Positions 1 through 10,557 of a stretch of 64,000 nucleotides of DNA are shown piece by piece. The first letter of the stretch is position 1. Each line of letters begins with the position of its first letter. Below the pieces are notes generated by a model, which was not told the DNA's origin, ran no database searches, and saw nothing but the letters and a program-made list of their open reading frames with translations. Position numbers and translations under genes: made by a program. This DNA comes from Perkinsus olseni (lineage: Eukaryota > Perkinsozoa > Perkinsida), in NCBI GenBank assembly GCA_013115125.1, contig JABANN010000036.1, positions 1-64,000 of the forward strand. Reading direction: 5' to 3'.

Positions 1-1790
1 AACATGAAACGGTTGTGCCGCGCTAGCCGCGATAATCGATACTCAGGGACTTAGAGACAGACGGTGTGGTACACTTGTTCAACGCGCGTGCCCGGCGCGC
101 CGACCGTTTCACCGTAGCCGATGCGCCCGGGGTATGTTGAGGGTCGCGTAGTGTTCAAGGCCTTGTGTAGTTGATTTCTCCCTTATTATTGCTTATGTCA
201 GCTACGCCCAACCCCCGATTGAAGATGTCCCATGAAAATGCTGCGGTGCTCCGAGGGCGTTGCGTGATGAACTGCTAGTCCATTGGCCTGCCCTTCAGGT
301 ACGTGCGAATCGAACCTCGGTTGGCTCTGTAGCGAGCGAGGGTGAAGTGAGGTCCGTTAAGAGCTACAGACACCGAGGCTCGCGGCACCGGCCAGAAGTG
401 TAGGGAGCTGTCTTCCGTGGGACTGCCTGTGTTCTGCCGCGTCTTCAGGTGCTACTATCCTAATTCGCAAGAAGTGCTATCAGAAGTAGATATCAAACCG
501 TTCTCTCTAGAAGGGGCTGTTGAGGTGAGGCAGGGTGGGGTCGGCAGCGGGCACTGTTTGTTCAGCCTGGCGGCCGTTCGTCGTTTCGACAAGAACCGTC
601 GGCCGAAGCTACGGGAAACAGCGCTGGAGATGGTGTCTTTCGTTATGTGAGACGCTGGTGCGTTATGAGTTCTCCGTATCGCATTGCATGCTGTTGCTAG
701 GCTGATGACGAGAACGAGTCCGATGTATCCAACACCTGGAGCGTTCGGGGAAGAAGTAGCGCCGCCAAGAGGTGCTTGGCCGTCTGGTTTCGAGCTGCTG
801 CCGCAGGTTCGCATCTTCCTCAGGTTGAACGCTTATCCGCCAAGCCCCTTATCACAAGTGCCTTTGTCGCCCTATATACAGAAAAGGGCTGTGAGTCCGC
901 TATTGGTGAGCGCAAATGAGTTCCGCCGGGTGGTCGCGTAGTCACTTCCACTCAGAGGCGGATGACCCCGACAGCTCCTTCTCCCTGCTCTGCAGCCCGC
1001 GCCATCAGCCCTTATCAGGTGAGCAGATTCCCTCTGTTGTTTTTGGCTACCGTTCGCCATTGCTCAGATCCGACCAGCCAGCGCAGCGGTAACGAGGCAG
1101 TTCTCTCCGCCCCTCCCCGGAGCTACTGGTTTTACGGTACGACGACATTAGTGTTTTGCTGCCCTCAATTGCTCCTGTAGCCGGCGCGGTCTCTGAGTGC
1201 AGCTGGAGCGTTGTCGCCGTCTTCGAGGGTATCGCAAGCTTCGCCTGGGCGAGTCGTGTCGAGGTAGGTATTGCGTGCTCACCGGCTGGTCTGGACGGCT
1301 GCAGCTGCTGCTGCTGCTGATTCAGGCGTATAATTCGTTACACGTCGCCAGTGCCTTCACGTATTACCACGACGACGCGATACTGCAGATCAGCTAGTCC
1401 GATGAGGAAGGAGGTGCCCTCGAGCATGCCTGCTGAATCCAAGCGGTACGCACTAGACCTCAACACAGAAGAAGGTAGATCGTTTTGAGGGGGTCGTGAA
1501 GGGTTAGTGTTGTGCTCTTTAGATGTGGCCTTCAAAAGCCGCACCAATACGCTGCTGATGACCCAGCCACAGGAGGAGCCTAATGCCAGTCGGCTGAGTT
1601 GGGGGGCGTGCACGCGGCAAGCACTTGATGACAACAGACTGGAGTATCCAAGGGTTGACCCGCCGGGGTCTCCGGCACCACTACCCTACACGGTCCGGGC
1701 GTCGCCTCGGGTGGGCTCCTCCTTGCGACCGACCCTACGATGCAGCACTCAGCGTTGCGCAGGCGTCGTCACCGGCAGCAGCCCGTCGGT
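1..1790. other. No supportable gene; possible 5' part of paralog A
   Basis: Only short open frames interrupted by stops are seen on both strands. Because the tandem gene that follows is split by short introns, small exons of its 5' end could lie here, but I find no frame with a recognisable domain and no clear match to the equivalent part of the second paralog. No tRNA or rRNA signature was seen. Confidence 0.4.
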
Positions 1791-1799
1791 GTGTTGAGG

Positions 1800-3473
1800 A
1801 TGCAGTGGGAGCTATGGGGCAGCCCGGCGAAGAAGGCGAGGGTATAGAAATGGAGGTGGGCTTGCCTGAAGGGAGGGAGGTCGTATGATTTCTTTTCAGT
1901 CGAACCCTCTGCACCCTTCTCGGCTCAAAAGGGTAGGTCTTTCACCTTGATGGCCGCGGCCAGTGTCCACCGCTTTCGTTGCAGTCTTCGGAGGAGTTGC
2001 TCCTGCTGTCGGATTCTGACGACTCGGCTGCGTCACCGCCACGGAAAAAGCGGACTTCAGTGGATAGGTGGGTGAGGTGCGATACTTGCGTTGTTGAGTG
2101 TTCGCCTTAGGCAACCGAAGGCGTGCCGGACGCCGGTGGCGACCGCTGGTACCCAGACGGAGAATGCGTTGACAGTAGTGGCGGGCGACAGAAGTTCTCG
2201 GCTCAATCGTGTTGACAGGATTGCCTTCCCGCTGGACGTGGAATGGGGCGCTTGGACTACATGACAACTACTCCAGGTTGGTGTCGATGGCGTCGTATAG
2301 GGACCCTCCGATGTCTTGACAGGCCGGCCCGATTTTGCGTCTATGATGAGGCACTCGTGCGACTACTTGGCGAGGAGTCGCAGCGTGCTGCCGGGCCTCA
2401 CTTCCCCTTCCTACGCTGATCGAGCGCATGAGTTGAAACAGAAGGAGGCCCAGTAAACGCTTTTGTATGGTCTACTTCGCCGACTTAGAAGCCTCGACTT
2501 AGGTTGGAGAAGTTTCTGCAAGAGTCGGCACGACGAAGGGCGAGGCTGATGGACTCGATTCGGAAGCGGAAGAGGGAGGACGAGTCCGAGGATGAGGTCA
2601 CGGCCCCCATCAGAGGGTTGGAGTAGGTCTGTGTGTGGTGGATTCTGGGATCTGCTGATGTTGGCAGATTACCGACGGGGTCGGCGGAGGGAAGGTGGGC
2701 GAGGAGAAGTAGCGTCAGAGAGAGGTAGTCCGAGTCCTAGCCTCGTGTCGATCTTCTGGCTTGCTAGGGACTACGGCGGTCCTCGACAGTGGGATGCGAG
2801 GAGCGCTGTTTCGTTGCCGCAGAAGGTCAACCGATGGCATGCCGAAGCGTATAGTTCCTGGTCGACGTACAAGTCGATCAGTCTTGCTTTTAGGTTGGCC
2901 GAGCCAGTGAGCAGGGAGGAAGCTGAAGACAGTAGAATTCCTAGGGGAGTCTTGAGGACGACATGTATCGATCAGGTCCTCCGCCTGTGTCGCCGACCGC
3001 TTCTGCGGCTCATGGTGTCTTCGTATCGGAGGGAAAGCCGAGTAGCAGGCCAAGGCGGCGCTCCAGCTGGCATGGAGATCCCAATGTGAGCAGCCACACG
3101 ATGGGTGATGGGAGCTGAGACGTTTGCCTCTCAGCGTACCGTCTTCGGTGATGTGACGCCGCTGCCGTTACACGGGAGTTACCATAGGACTGTGGTTCCT
3201 AAGTAAGGCTCGGTGCCGAGAGGAAGCGGTGGTCCTTGAGTAAGCCTGGGTATGAGGCTTTACTTCGTGATTGTTCAGGGCGAACAAGTTGCTTGGCGAG
3301 GGCGGAACTTACGCCCCTATAGACGACGAGCAGTGGAAGGTGAGCGGGGCACGGCTTGCTGGCCTTTGCCTACCGTTGCTGAATGTGATGGTAGTGTGCA
3401 GGCGTTGGCTGAGAGACTGAGGCAAAAGTCGGACGTCTACGCCATCATCGCCGACCGCTCCCCCTCGGGTTAA
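1800..3473 (+). CDS. Tandem paralog A, unknown protein with basic/acidic tract (5' end unresolved)
   Basis: Function unknown. The gene is recognised by comparison with its neighbour at about 4.57-6.39 kb. The same exon blocks appear in the same order: an acidic exon ending GEGIEMEV before a GT donor at 1856; an SSEELLLLSDSDDS-type block (about 1983-2065); an ELKQKEAQ block near 2432; LEKFLQESARRR followed by MDSIRKRKREDESEDE (about 2497-2597), which looks like a nuclear localisation signal next to an acidic tail; VFGDVTPLPLHGSYHRTV (about 3145-3195); APIDDEQWK before a donor near 3349; and a C-terminal helix QALAERLRQKSDVYAIIADRS ending at a stop at 3471-3473. Introns are short and GT-AG. Exons between 2.6 and 3.1 kb could not be joined confidently. 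Nuclear location is inferred only from the basic tract. Confidence 0.55.
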
Positions 3474-4565
3474 TTAGCGAGTTGCCGGTTCCAGAGACAG
3501 CTCTCTGAGAACTTCTGCTCGACTGGGTGTGGTACCCAAAGTGCATGCCTTGGTTGACAACTGCCTAGTGTAGCGCTGACACTTCTGTGGAAGTGCAGCA
3601 CCTTATAGCGTGCTTCTGAGTGCCCGGAGTGGATCGTTGTGTTGTGAGTGAGGTGGTCAATTGGATGCTGGCAGCAGCTCGGCAACGTCCTATAACCGTA
3701 AAGTGCATGTCTGTTAACGGCTCGCCATCGGAAGGAGTGTGGGAGGTGGTACGGGAAGAGGTTGAGTATGATGAGTAATACTGTGTGTCTTTCGACTGTA
3801 TTGTCGGTGGACGCGATCTCTAGGCCTGCATGTTACCCCGGAAGCAGTCCCTACAGCTCTCCCTATGTACGGACTACTACTGTTCAGAGCCCCCATGTGG
3901 TAAGGTGATGAGATGCTGTCGATCGTGAGCTGCTGCCGTAGGTTCAGCCCGTTGTGAACACGACTGTCACTCGTTACGTGTCTCCAGTGTGCAGCAGCCA
4001 TACGGATGGGGTACCGTCAAATATGGTAGAACGGCCTTCCCACCTTTCCGTCGTATATCGTCGTCAGTGTAATAACTCTGTCATAACCTGCTCCCCTACG
4101 CGCCGGCATCACAGCAGTGTTGTTCATGGCTCACCTGGGAGGGTGGTCTCGAGGTGCCAGCCCTTCTTGGTCGGCAGTGGTGGTATGGTTCGATGCTTAG
4201 GCGAGTGGTCCGTTATGCGTCACCTGTGCGTTCCCGTGTAACGACTACCACGACCTATCGGTGCAGCCCGGCAAGCCCATGGCCCGAAAGCGATGCGCGT
4301 GTGAGCGCTGCTGCGGCAGATCTGCTGCCTTCTTATGAGGCACCAAGGGGTGGCTTGTACACTCCGAAAAAAGTAATATCGTTCTGCCGTGCTTGATCGA
4401 TGCTTTTGTCTCAGGGGAATGTGGCTCGGCCTGGTGTCGACTCGGAGAGGCTAGCAGCAGAATCCAGAGTGAGATCCCTGCTCTTCTTTCGGCATTTGAC
4501 CACCGCTTTTATGCCAGGGGGACACTGGTCGAAGCGGCAGTAGCTATCCGATATCCTGCAAGAAG
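3474..4565. other. Spacer between the two tandem paralogs
   Basis: No frame here carries a recognisable domain. The stretch separates the stop of paralog A from the first block that I can match to paralog B. It probably holds the promoter and untranslated 5' sequence of paralog B, but no promoter motif can be defended from sequence alone. Confidence 0.35.
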
Positions 4566-4569
4566 GCCA

Positions 4570-6390
4570 CGATGTTGGAGCCGGAGGAGAGCGCACCTGA
4601 ACCGGCTCCCGGCCTTCCGCAGACGGCCTTCCGCAAGGTATCGAAGGTATCAGTAAACATCAGTTATCGTCTATAGATGTCCTCGACAGGCCGTTGTCCC
4701 GAGCCGTGGAAGGATGACTCGTCAGCCGTTGCGCGTGTACTACGAGGAGAGCGATGAGGAGGGAGTTGAGTGTATCGAGATGGAGGTGAGACATGTGGTC
4801 AGCTTGATTCGCAGGCTTGCTTGTTTCAGCCGGACCCGTCCAAGCCGGCTGGTCAGTGTCGGAGGGTGAGTGGGGCCAGCTGGGGCTTGTCTGCTCATCA
4901 GCTCATCATCTATCCCAACTGGGTGTGTTCTGTTCTCTTCTTTTCAGTCCTCTGGTTCTCTGGCATTCTCCGATTCTGAGGATGACTATGCTGGTAGGCC
5001 GCCGCAGAAGAAGCGAATGTGGGTCTCTGCGCAAGCTTCGGCTACAGCGAAATGAGATCAAATAGGTCGGCTAAGAAGCTTCCCACTCCTCTCACGACGA
5101 CCCACACTCAGACTGAGGATACCACTCAAGTAGAATCCCTACCGGATCAATTGATTCTGTCGTTGAACGGGGGTTGCCGGTACTTCAGGTCCATGATGTA
5201 CCATGCGACCACGGCGACGGTGGAGGACTGCGGTCTCCTGGTGAGAGCGGAAGCTCCCAGCCGTTCCACGTGCATGTGGTCACAAAAGTTAGGTGGTCAT
5301 GAATACATGACGCTGGGTGTCCTGTCGTCCTCGGCTGCATCGCCCAGCAGACCGTATCTGTCCCCGTGCTATCGGGAGCGATCCAGAGAGTTGAAGGAGA
5401 AGGAGGCCGAGTATGAATGGCTTGGAGCTTCGGGTTACGTCTCAGTTCACAGCAGGCTCGAGCAATTCTTGCAACAGTCGGCTAAGCGCCGCGGTCGCCT
5501 GATGGACTCGATAAGAAAGAGGAGAAGAGACAGCGATGGTGAAGAGGAAGAGAATGCCGACGGGATCCAGTGGGATAGTCAGCTATGCATCCGGTGGTTG
5601 GCGATCTTGTTATGAGCAGGCTACCCGAGGTCGAAGCAGGGGGGCGATGGGGTGGGAGTAGCGGGAATCAGCCAGCTATGTTCAGCAGGAAGTAGCACAA
5701 GCTGGGGATTACTCGTTGGTTAGACAGGCTTAATGGTCAGACCATGGGCACCGTCGCCGCGAAGAGAAGTCCCAGAGGCTGAGCGTACTTCCCCAAGAGT
5801 GTGGAAGAAGGGGACTTACCCGTCAGTCCGCAGGCTTTTCGCATGGACACGACCGCTGTTATCTCAGGCCAATTCCTGCCACGTCAGGAGAGCAGCAGAT
5901 TACGAAGGGTAAGGTCATCGCCGTAGGTGCGTGGACTGGCCCGTTTGTCAGAAACCCTGCGAGCTGACGCACCAGACCCCATCGCTGCCCACGGGTGCTT
6001 CGTATCCGAGGGCAGGAAAGCCCCTGAGAAAAGATCTAGCTGGCATGGAGAAAATGTGAGGGCTGCACTTGAATGAGGCGATGGGTATTGGTTCCCTTTC
6101 AGCGAACAGTGTTCGGGGACGCCTCCCCACTACCATTGCATGGAAGTTACCACAGGACTGTCATGTCAGGGTATCACTACTGTCCGTTGCCCTCTTACGC
6201 ATGCCTGCCTCGTATAGGGTTCGAAGGCTTTTCGGGGAGGCTGCTCCACACGCACCAATAGACGACGAGCAATGGAAGGTGGGCCATACGTCCTCATTGA
6301 GATGTCAAGCCATTCGTCGGTATTCAGGAGCTCGCAATGAAGTTACGACAACAAGCCGAGAGCCACACCATCAGTGTGGATCGATCGTAG
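4570..6390 (+). CDS. Tandem paralog B, unknown protein with basic/acidic tract
   Basis: Function unknown. The visible exons are: MLEPEESAPEPAPGLPQTAF (about 4572-4635); YYEESDEEGVECIEME ending at a GT donor at 4786; SSGSLAFSDSEDD after the ttttcag acceptor near 4948; YRERSRELKEKEAEYEWL (about 5370); LEQFLQQSAKRRG then MDSIRKRRRDSDGEEEE (about 5458-5560), a probable nuclear localisation signal with acidic tail; VFGDASPLPLHGSYHRTV (about 6110-6165); APIDDEQWK before a donor near 6276; and QELAMKLRQQAESHTISVDRS with a stop at 6388-6390. The order equals that of paralog A, so the pair arose by tandem duplication. Both keep the C-terminal helix and stop in frame, which argues that both are or recently were functional. 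Joins between 5.6 and 6.05 kb are uncertain. Confidence 0.6.
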
Positions 6391-7136
6391 AAGCCACCTT
6401 TCGGGCCTTGGCGTCAGAGGAAGATCTCTGCTACAGTAGCGTAGAAGTCTTGCGGACGGTTTCTCATGTCAATTATTTATCACACAGTATGCATGGCTCG
6501 TGCTGCTGGGAGGTTTCTAAGGAAACTGTCCAGTAGCCTATAATATCCTTCAACAGGCATCTGCACTCGCCCTTTGAGTTTACATGGGAGTGGTGAGGAG
6601 GGGCGGCATATCGTTTAAACTCGCTACAAATATACGACAACACACTCATCTGTGATTATCCAAGATCAATTTTGCACGTGTACACAAGACGTTGTCGGAC
6701 TAACTGCGCATAATCGGGTGGAGGTAACTCCACTCCTGCCGAGTTTTTAGCCGAAGGGTTACACGGCCTCACGACGTGAGAGCGTGCTTACCTTGGTCAT
6801 GTAGCGTCTGCAACCTCGAGATGCCCGTTTTGGAACGGCAGACATTGTGTGCGGCAAGGTGCCTGTCACACAGGGCGCGCGGTAAGGCTAGCGAATCTTG
6901 TGCACGCGTGCAGCCGTTTCGTTGGGGCTAGTGCGGTCACCGGCTCGTACGACGCTTGATTGCTACTTTTTTTACTGGTATACCCTTCACTACCCTACAC
7001 GGCAAGGATGATGGTGTAAATGTACATGAGGAAGAGTCGGCTGATGTGGTGTTAACCCTGGGGGATTCTCTGTCCTACGCCGTTCGGTCGTCAACCGCTC
7101 GTGGACGATTTGAGGTCAGAACGGTCAACTTGTGTG
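6391..7136. other. Intergenic stretch
   Basis: No gene can be supported. The only notable structure is a small perfect palindrome with a 1-nt centre, CTCACG-A-CGTGAG at 6768-6780. The stretch leads into the first copy of the direct repeat. Confidence 0.4.
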
Positions 7137-7373
7137 CTCTTAACGATCGGTGTATGGTCCAAGAAAGTGTCTTCCTATGTCATGATATGATGAGGGCCGC
7201 AAAAGATTAGCGGTAGGTGCTCTGGTAAAGTCGAGGGCCGCACAGAAGCGGTAATGGCGAGCTCGAATCAGTTATTCCGCCACGGTCAAGGCGGAGAGCT
7301 CATCCTCGTGATATCATCTCGGTTAAGATGATCTGAGCAATCCTCTATGACTGGGTCTTGGCATCATACAGTT
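7137..7373. repeat. Direct repeat copy 1, foldback-rich, possible structured RNA
   Basis: About 235 bp that recur 543 bp downstream at roughly 88-90% identity by eye. It contains the hairpin ATCATCT-cggtta-AGATGAT, identical in both copies, and a second stem CCGCC/GGCGG whose left arm reads CCGCT in copy 2 (C to T opposite G, so a G-U wobble keeps the pair in RNA). No open frame is shared by the two copies. Copy 1 has an ATGATGA motif near 7187 resembling a C/D-box C motif, but copy 2 lacks it, so I do not call a snoRNA. It may be a non-coding RNA gene pair or a dispersed repeat. Confidence 0.5.
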
Positions 7374-7679
7374 CCGGTGCAACAAGTGGCACTAGGATGA
7401 GCATCAGGTTGGTTCGACGACGTTCACGTAGTGGGTCATGGTGAAAGTTATGGCACTCTCCTTACACTTGTTAGCAGTCGTCGGTGACTCATTGCTACCC
7501 CCTTGATGATTAGCTAAATCTAACGGTATCGACTCTGTGAGTCAAATGGTATGTATTTTCAGTCGCGCGCGAGGGCCGTCTTCTGGATGACGGTAAGTTC
7601 TCGTATCTGTCCGGTATGGCAGGGCTGAAAGATTCTTGACGCCACAATTACGGTGGTAATCTGCATGGTAAACACGTAT

Positions 7680-7914
7680 GCTCTCAACGATCGGTGTATG
7701 GTCCAAGGAAGTGTTGCTCAGTTCGTGATATGAAGAGGGCCGCATAAGATAAGCGGTAGGTGCTCTTGTAAAGTCGAGGGCCGCACAGAAGCGGTAATGG
7801 CGAGCTCGAATCAGTTATTCCGCTGCGGTTAAGGCGGAGAGCTCATCCTCGTGACATCATCTCGGTTAAGATGATCTGAGCAATCCTCTACGGCTGGGTC
7901 TTGGCATCATACTG
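7680..7914. repeat. Direct repeat copy 2, foldback-rich, possible structured RNA
   Basis: Second copy of the element at 7137-7373, in the same orientation. The central part, including the run around the GAGCTC site, is almost unchanged, while the left edge near 7705-7740 has drifted. Conservation is strongest over the two predicted stems and not in any reading frame, which favours an RNA or DNA structure over a protein exon. Strand of any transcript is unknown. Confidence 0.5.
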
Positions 7915-8880
7915 TTTCGGTGCGAGTGGCACCAGATTGAGGAGTGGAATGACCATGTGCAGGATATGTAAGCCACGAGATAAGTGGCAATCTGCTATCT
8001 GATGATATCTATGCGAAGTTTGTCCCGAGGGCAACTTTCTCTGGGTATGTATCCGCGATATGCTCGATATGACACAAGGTGTAAGGGGATGTGTCCCTGA
8101 CGTTGTCGACGAGAACGGTCGAGGCTAGTTCGAAGTCCGTTAGAACGGAGATTCCCCGAGTATTCTGCCATCATTGGCCGAGTCTTTCGTGTACTGGGGG
8201 TTCGTGATCATCACGTTCGCTCACACACTTGTCTTTGTCGTAGATGCTGCTTTTTACTGCTAGGATCAGGCGCTTCTTTGTACCAGTGTTGCGTTATCAA
8301 AGTCAGTAGGGTGATCCGACGTGAATGAGTTCGCCACTATGATGAAGTGTCCGATGTAACTCGGCCTTCAAAGGGTACTTTCGTTCTGTTCGAGGGGAGG
8401 AGTTTTTCTACAGATTTTCATGCTTCATTGAGGACTAAGCATTAGGTTATTGGAACAGTGAGCGGATTCGTGCACCCTCCATGAAAGTTTGAGAAAACAG
8501 AGTTTTTGCACTCACGCACTCGTCAGTTGTGACAGACTCCGCGTCTAGCTGCGCATACATTGCAGTTACGTGGGCGAGTGAAGATACTTTAGTCGGAGTA
8601 GGAGGTTTCAGAGCATTTCATCATCTTCCGCAGAGCCTCCCCGCCGAGTGCCTCCTTGTTTATCATTCTGAGATACCCGTCCTCATTCGACTTGTTGCTC
8701 CGCCCCGCTGTACTCAGGACGTCTCAAGCTAGGGATCTACGCTAGAGTATTCAGAAGATAACTTCGTTCACTTTGGTTCTACGAACCTGGCCGGGACGCG
8801 CGACTCCAACAAAACACGTTCGAAAGTACTTGAGACAAAAATCATGGATGAAGGAACTCGCGCACTGCTCTATGGAATCT
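7915..8880. other. Intergenic stretch upstream of the kinase 3' end
   Basis: No exon with recognisable protein similarity was found on either strand. It lies downstream of the minus-strand kinase stop at 8881 and right of the direct repeats. A 67-codon open frame at 8529-8732 exists but shows no family feature. Confidence 0.35.
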
Positions 8881-10557
8881 TCAATTTTGCCAGAATTGTT
8901 TCAGCGTCGGGTCGGGCCTGAACGACAACACAGTGCGCTTCTAGAGTACAGAGCCCAGCCGGGGCCGCCCGAGTCACCTCGGGCGCCGGACTGAGCATGG
9001 CCTTGATAAGCTCTGTCAACTTTGACGGTAGCTGGTCCATCTCTTTGAAAGGCAAGCTCCCGTCGCGAAGACTCTGCCACTGGTCACCGTTAGGAGGGAG
9101 GCCGTGGCCTATACCTAAAATACGCGCCGCCTGCCTCTGTTGGCTCATCGACGACCTCACCACACTCCAGTGCTGATGCGCCGAGGGAGAAAATGTCAAC
9201 CTTAGTCATGTCATTCCCTAGCGGTCGATCAGCATGGCACGACAGCATCTCTCGCGGCAAGTACCTGTGGGGACAAATACAGGAGGTCACCCGTTTTTGA
9301 GAATCACCTAGCATCGCCACTGCCGAGATCACTGGAGGCCTCGCTGTTCTCGTGAATGGAGGTTGCCAAACCGAAGTCGCATAGCTTATACCTCAATCGG
9401 ACGACCTTTCTCAGCGACGATGAATAGCTCTGTCTACTTGGAGCCGCAGCCATTAGTTGTAATCCTCAAGACGTTGTCAGGCTTAACGTCCTTGTGCGCT
9501 ATGTGCATGTCCACATGTAAGAATCTGTCAATGTCGAGCACTTTGTCCGCTGGAGGCACTCTTTCATCAACGTTCAAGCCGGCGAAAGCATTTTGAGCAG
9601 AGAGACGTGCTTAACTGTACCATGTGCTGCTTGATGTGCGAACGAACATTTCCGTTTCAGGTCGGATTTCGGACTCTCAAAAAAGAGCTTTACTACTTCA
9701 GAGCGGAACCGATGTCCCGTAGAACCACGGTTAGCTTGTCGGAGGGCAATCGTCCAGTGCGCTCGACTTCGGCGGTGAGGGACTCCTCGCACAGCTCTGT
9801 CTGAATGTGGAGTCGGTCATCTGAGGGCAAGACGAATACTCGCTCACTACAACCTGCATGAAACACCTTCGAACCAGCAGCCGAAGTAGCGGGTTATGTG
9901 GGATGCTGAGGCGCTCGTCTCGCAGTCGAAGATATCCACTGAATGGCTGATGAGAGCGAGCACCTACAAGGCCTTGCGAGACCGTACCAACCACTCCCAT
10001 AGACCAACACGTGCTTCCCGCAGGACGATCTCCTTTTCACTCCGTCCACGATAAGGACGAAATCGCCGCTTGATAGCATATCTACATACCGGGCTAGACG
10101 GCCACTGACCGGGGGACCCCACCTCTGCCCATCCAGGCGGCTCTCAACGCTCAGTACCTCGGCGAAGGAACCCTCGCCGATTTTCTTAAACCCGCGAAAC
10201 TCATCGTGGAGCCTGCCAGGCGAATAGCTCCGCAACAAGCACGACATCGCGTGACTACCGAGAGCAGTCCGAAGCTCGACCGATCCTCCGGCGTTTGACT
10301 TCATGCCCGTGGTACACAGTCGGGGCCGGGAAACTGAAGCGTACCAGTGTGGGGCACTCAGTGTTGTTGAGTTTACTCTCTTCCTCCGCGCTCCAGGAGC
10401 ATACGCTGCAGCCTAACGCTCGCCGGTGGGTGCTTCAAAACCTGACGGAAATCTGTTGCGTCCCCACCCGGCTATCCTCGTCGTACCTTCTGGTTGGTGA
10501 GGATGTGCGTGTGGGGTGTCTGCGCGACCTGGACACAATCGTGTCACCATGCGAGAG
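8881..10557 (-). CDS. WEE1/MYT1-family Cdk-inhibitory protein kinase
   Basis: Kinases of this family phosphorylate the glycine-loop tyrosine (and threonine) of Cdk and delay mitosis. Exons joined through short GT-AG introns give, in order: SRYSPGRLHDEF (family-typical lead-in), the glycine loop KKIGEGSFAEV, YAIKR with the catalytic lysine, HITRYFGCWFEDDRLHIQTE (hinge region), SALKFLHVDMHIAHKDVKPD (catalytic loop, HKD in place of HRD), YKLCDFGLAT (DFG), GSGDARYLPREML, then KVDIFSLGASALECG and the hallmark LPPNGDQWQSLRDGSLP. The last exon reads PEKRTVLSFRPDP and stops at 8881-8883. The GDxR and NGDQW blocks point to WEE1/MYT1 and away from other kinases. The 5' end is uncertain: a frame ending RIGRASDCS near 10.27 kb leads in, but no start codon is proven. 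One intron is only 31 nt. I cannot decide between WEE1 and MYT1. Confidence 0.85.

Noticed and set aside
300-330. tRNA B-box-like GGTTCGATTC on the minus strand
   Set aside because: The bases around the loop do not form a T stem and no acceptor or D arm is present.
7185-7330. C/D-box snoRNA in direct repeat copy 1 (ATGATGA ... CTGA)
   Set aside because: The ATGATGA box is changed in copy 2 (atatgaagagg), no terminal stem brings the boxes together, and the spacing is too long.
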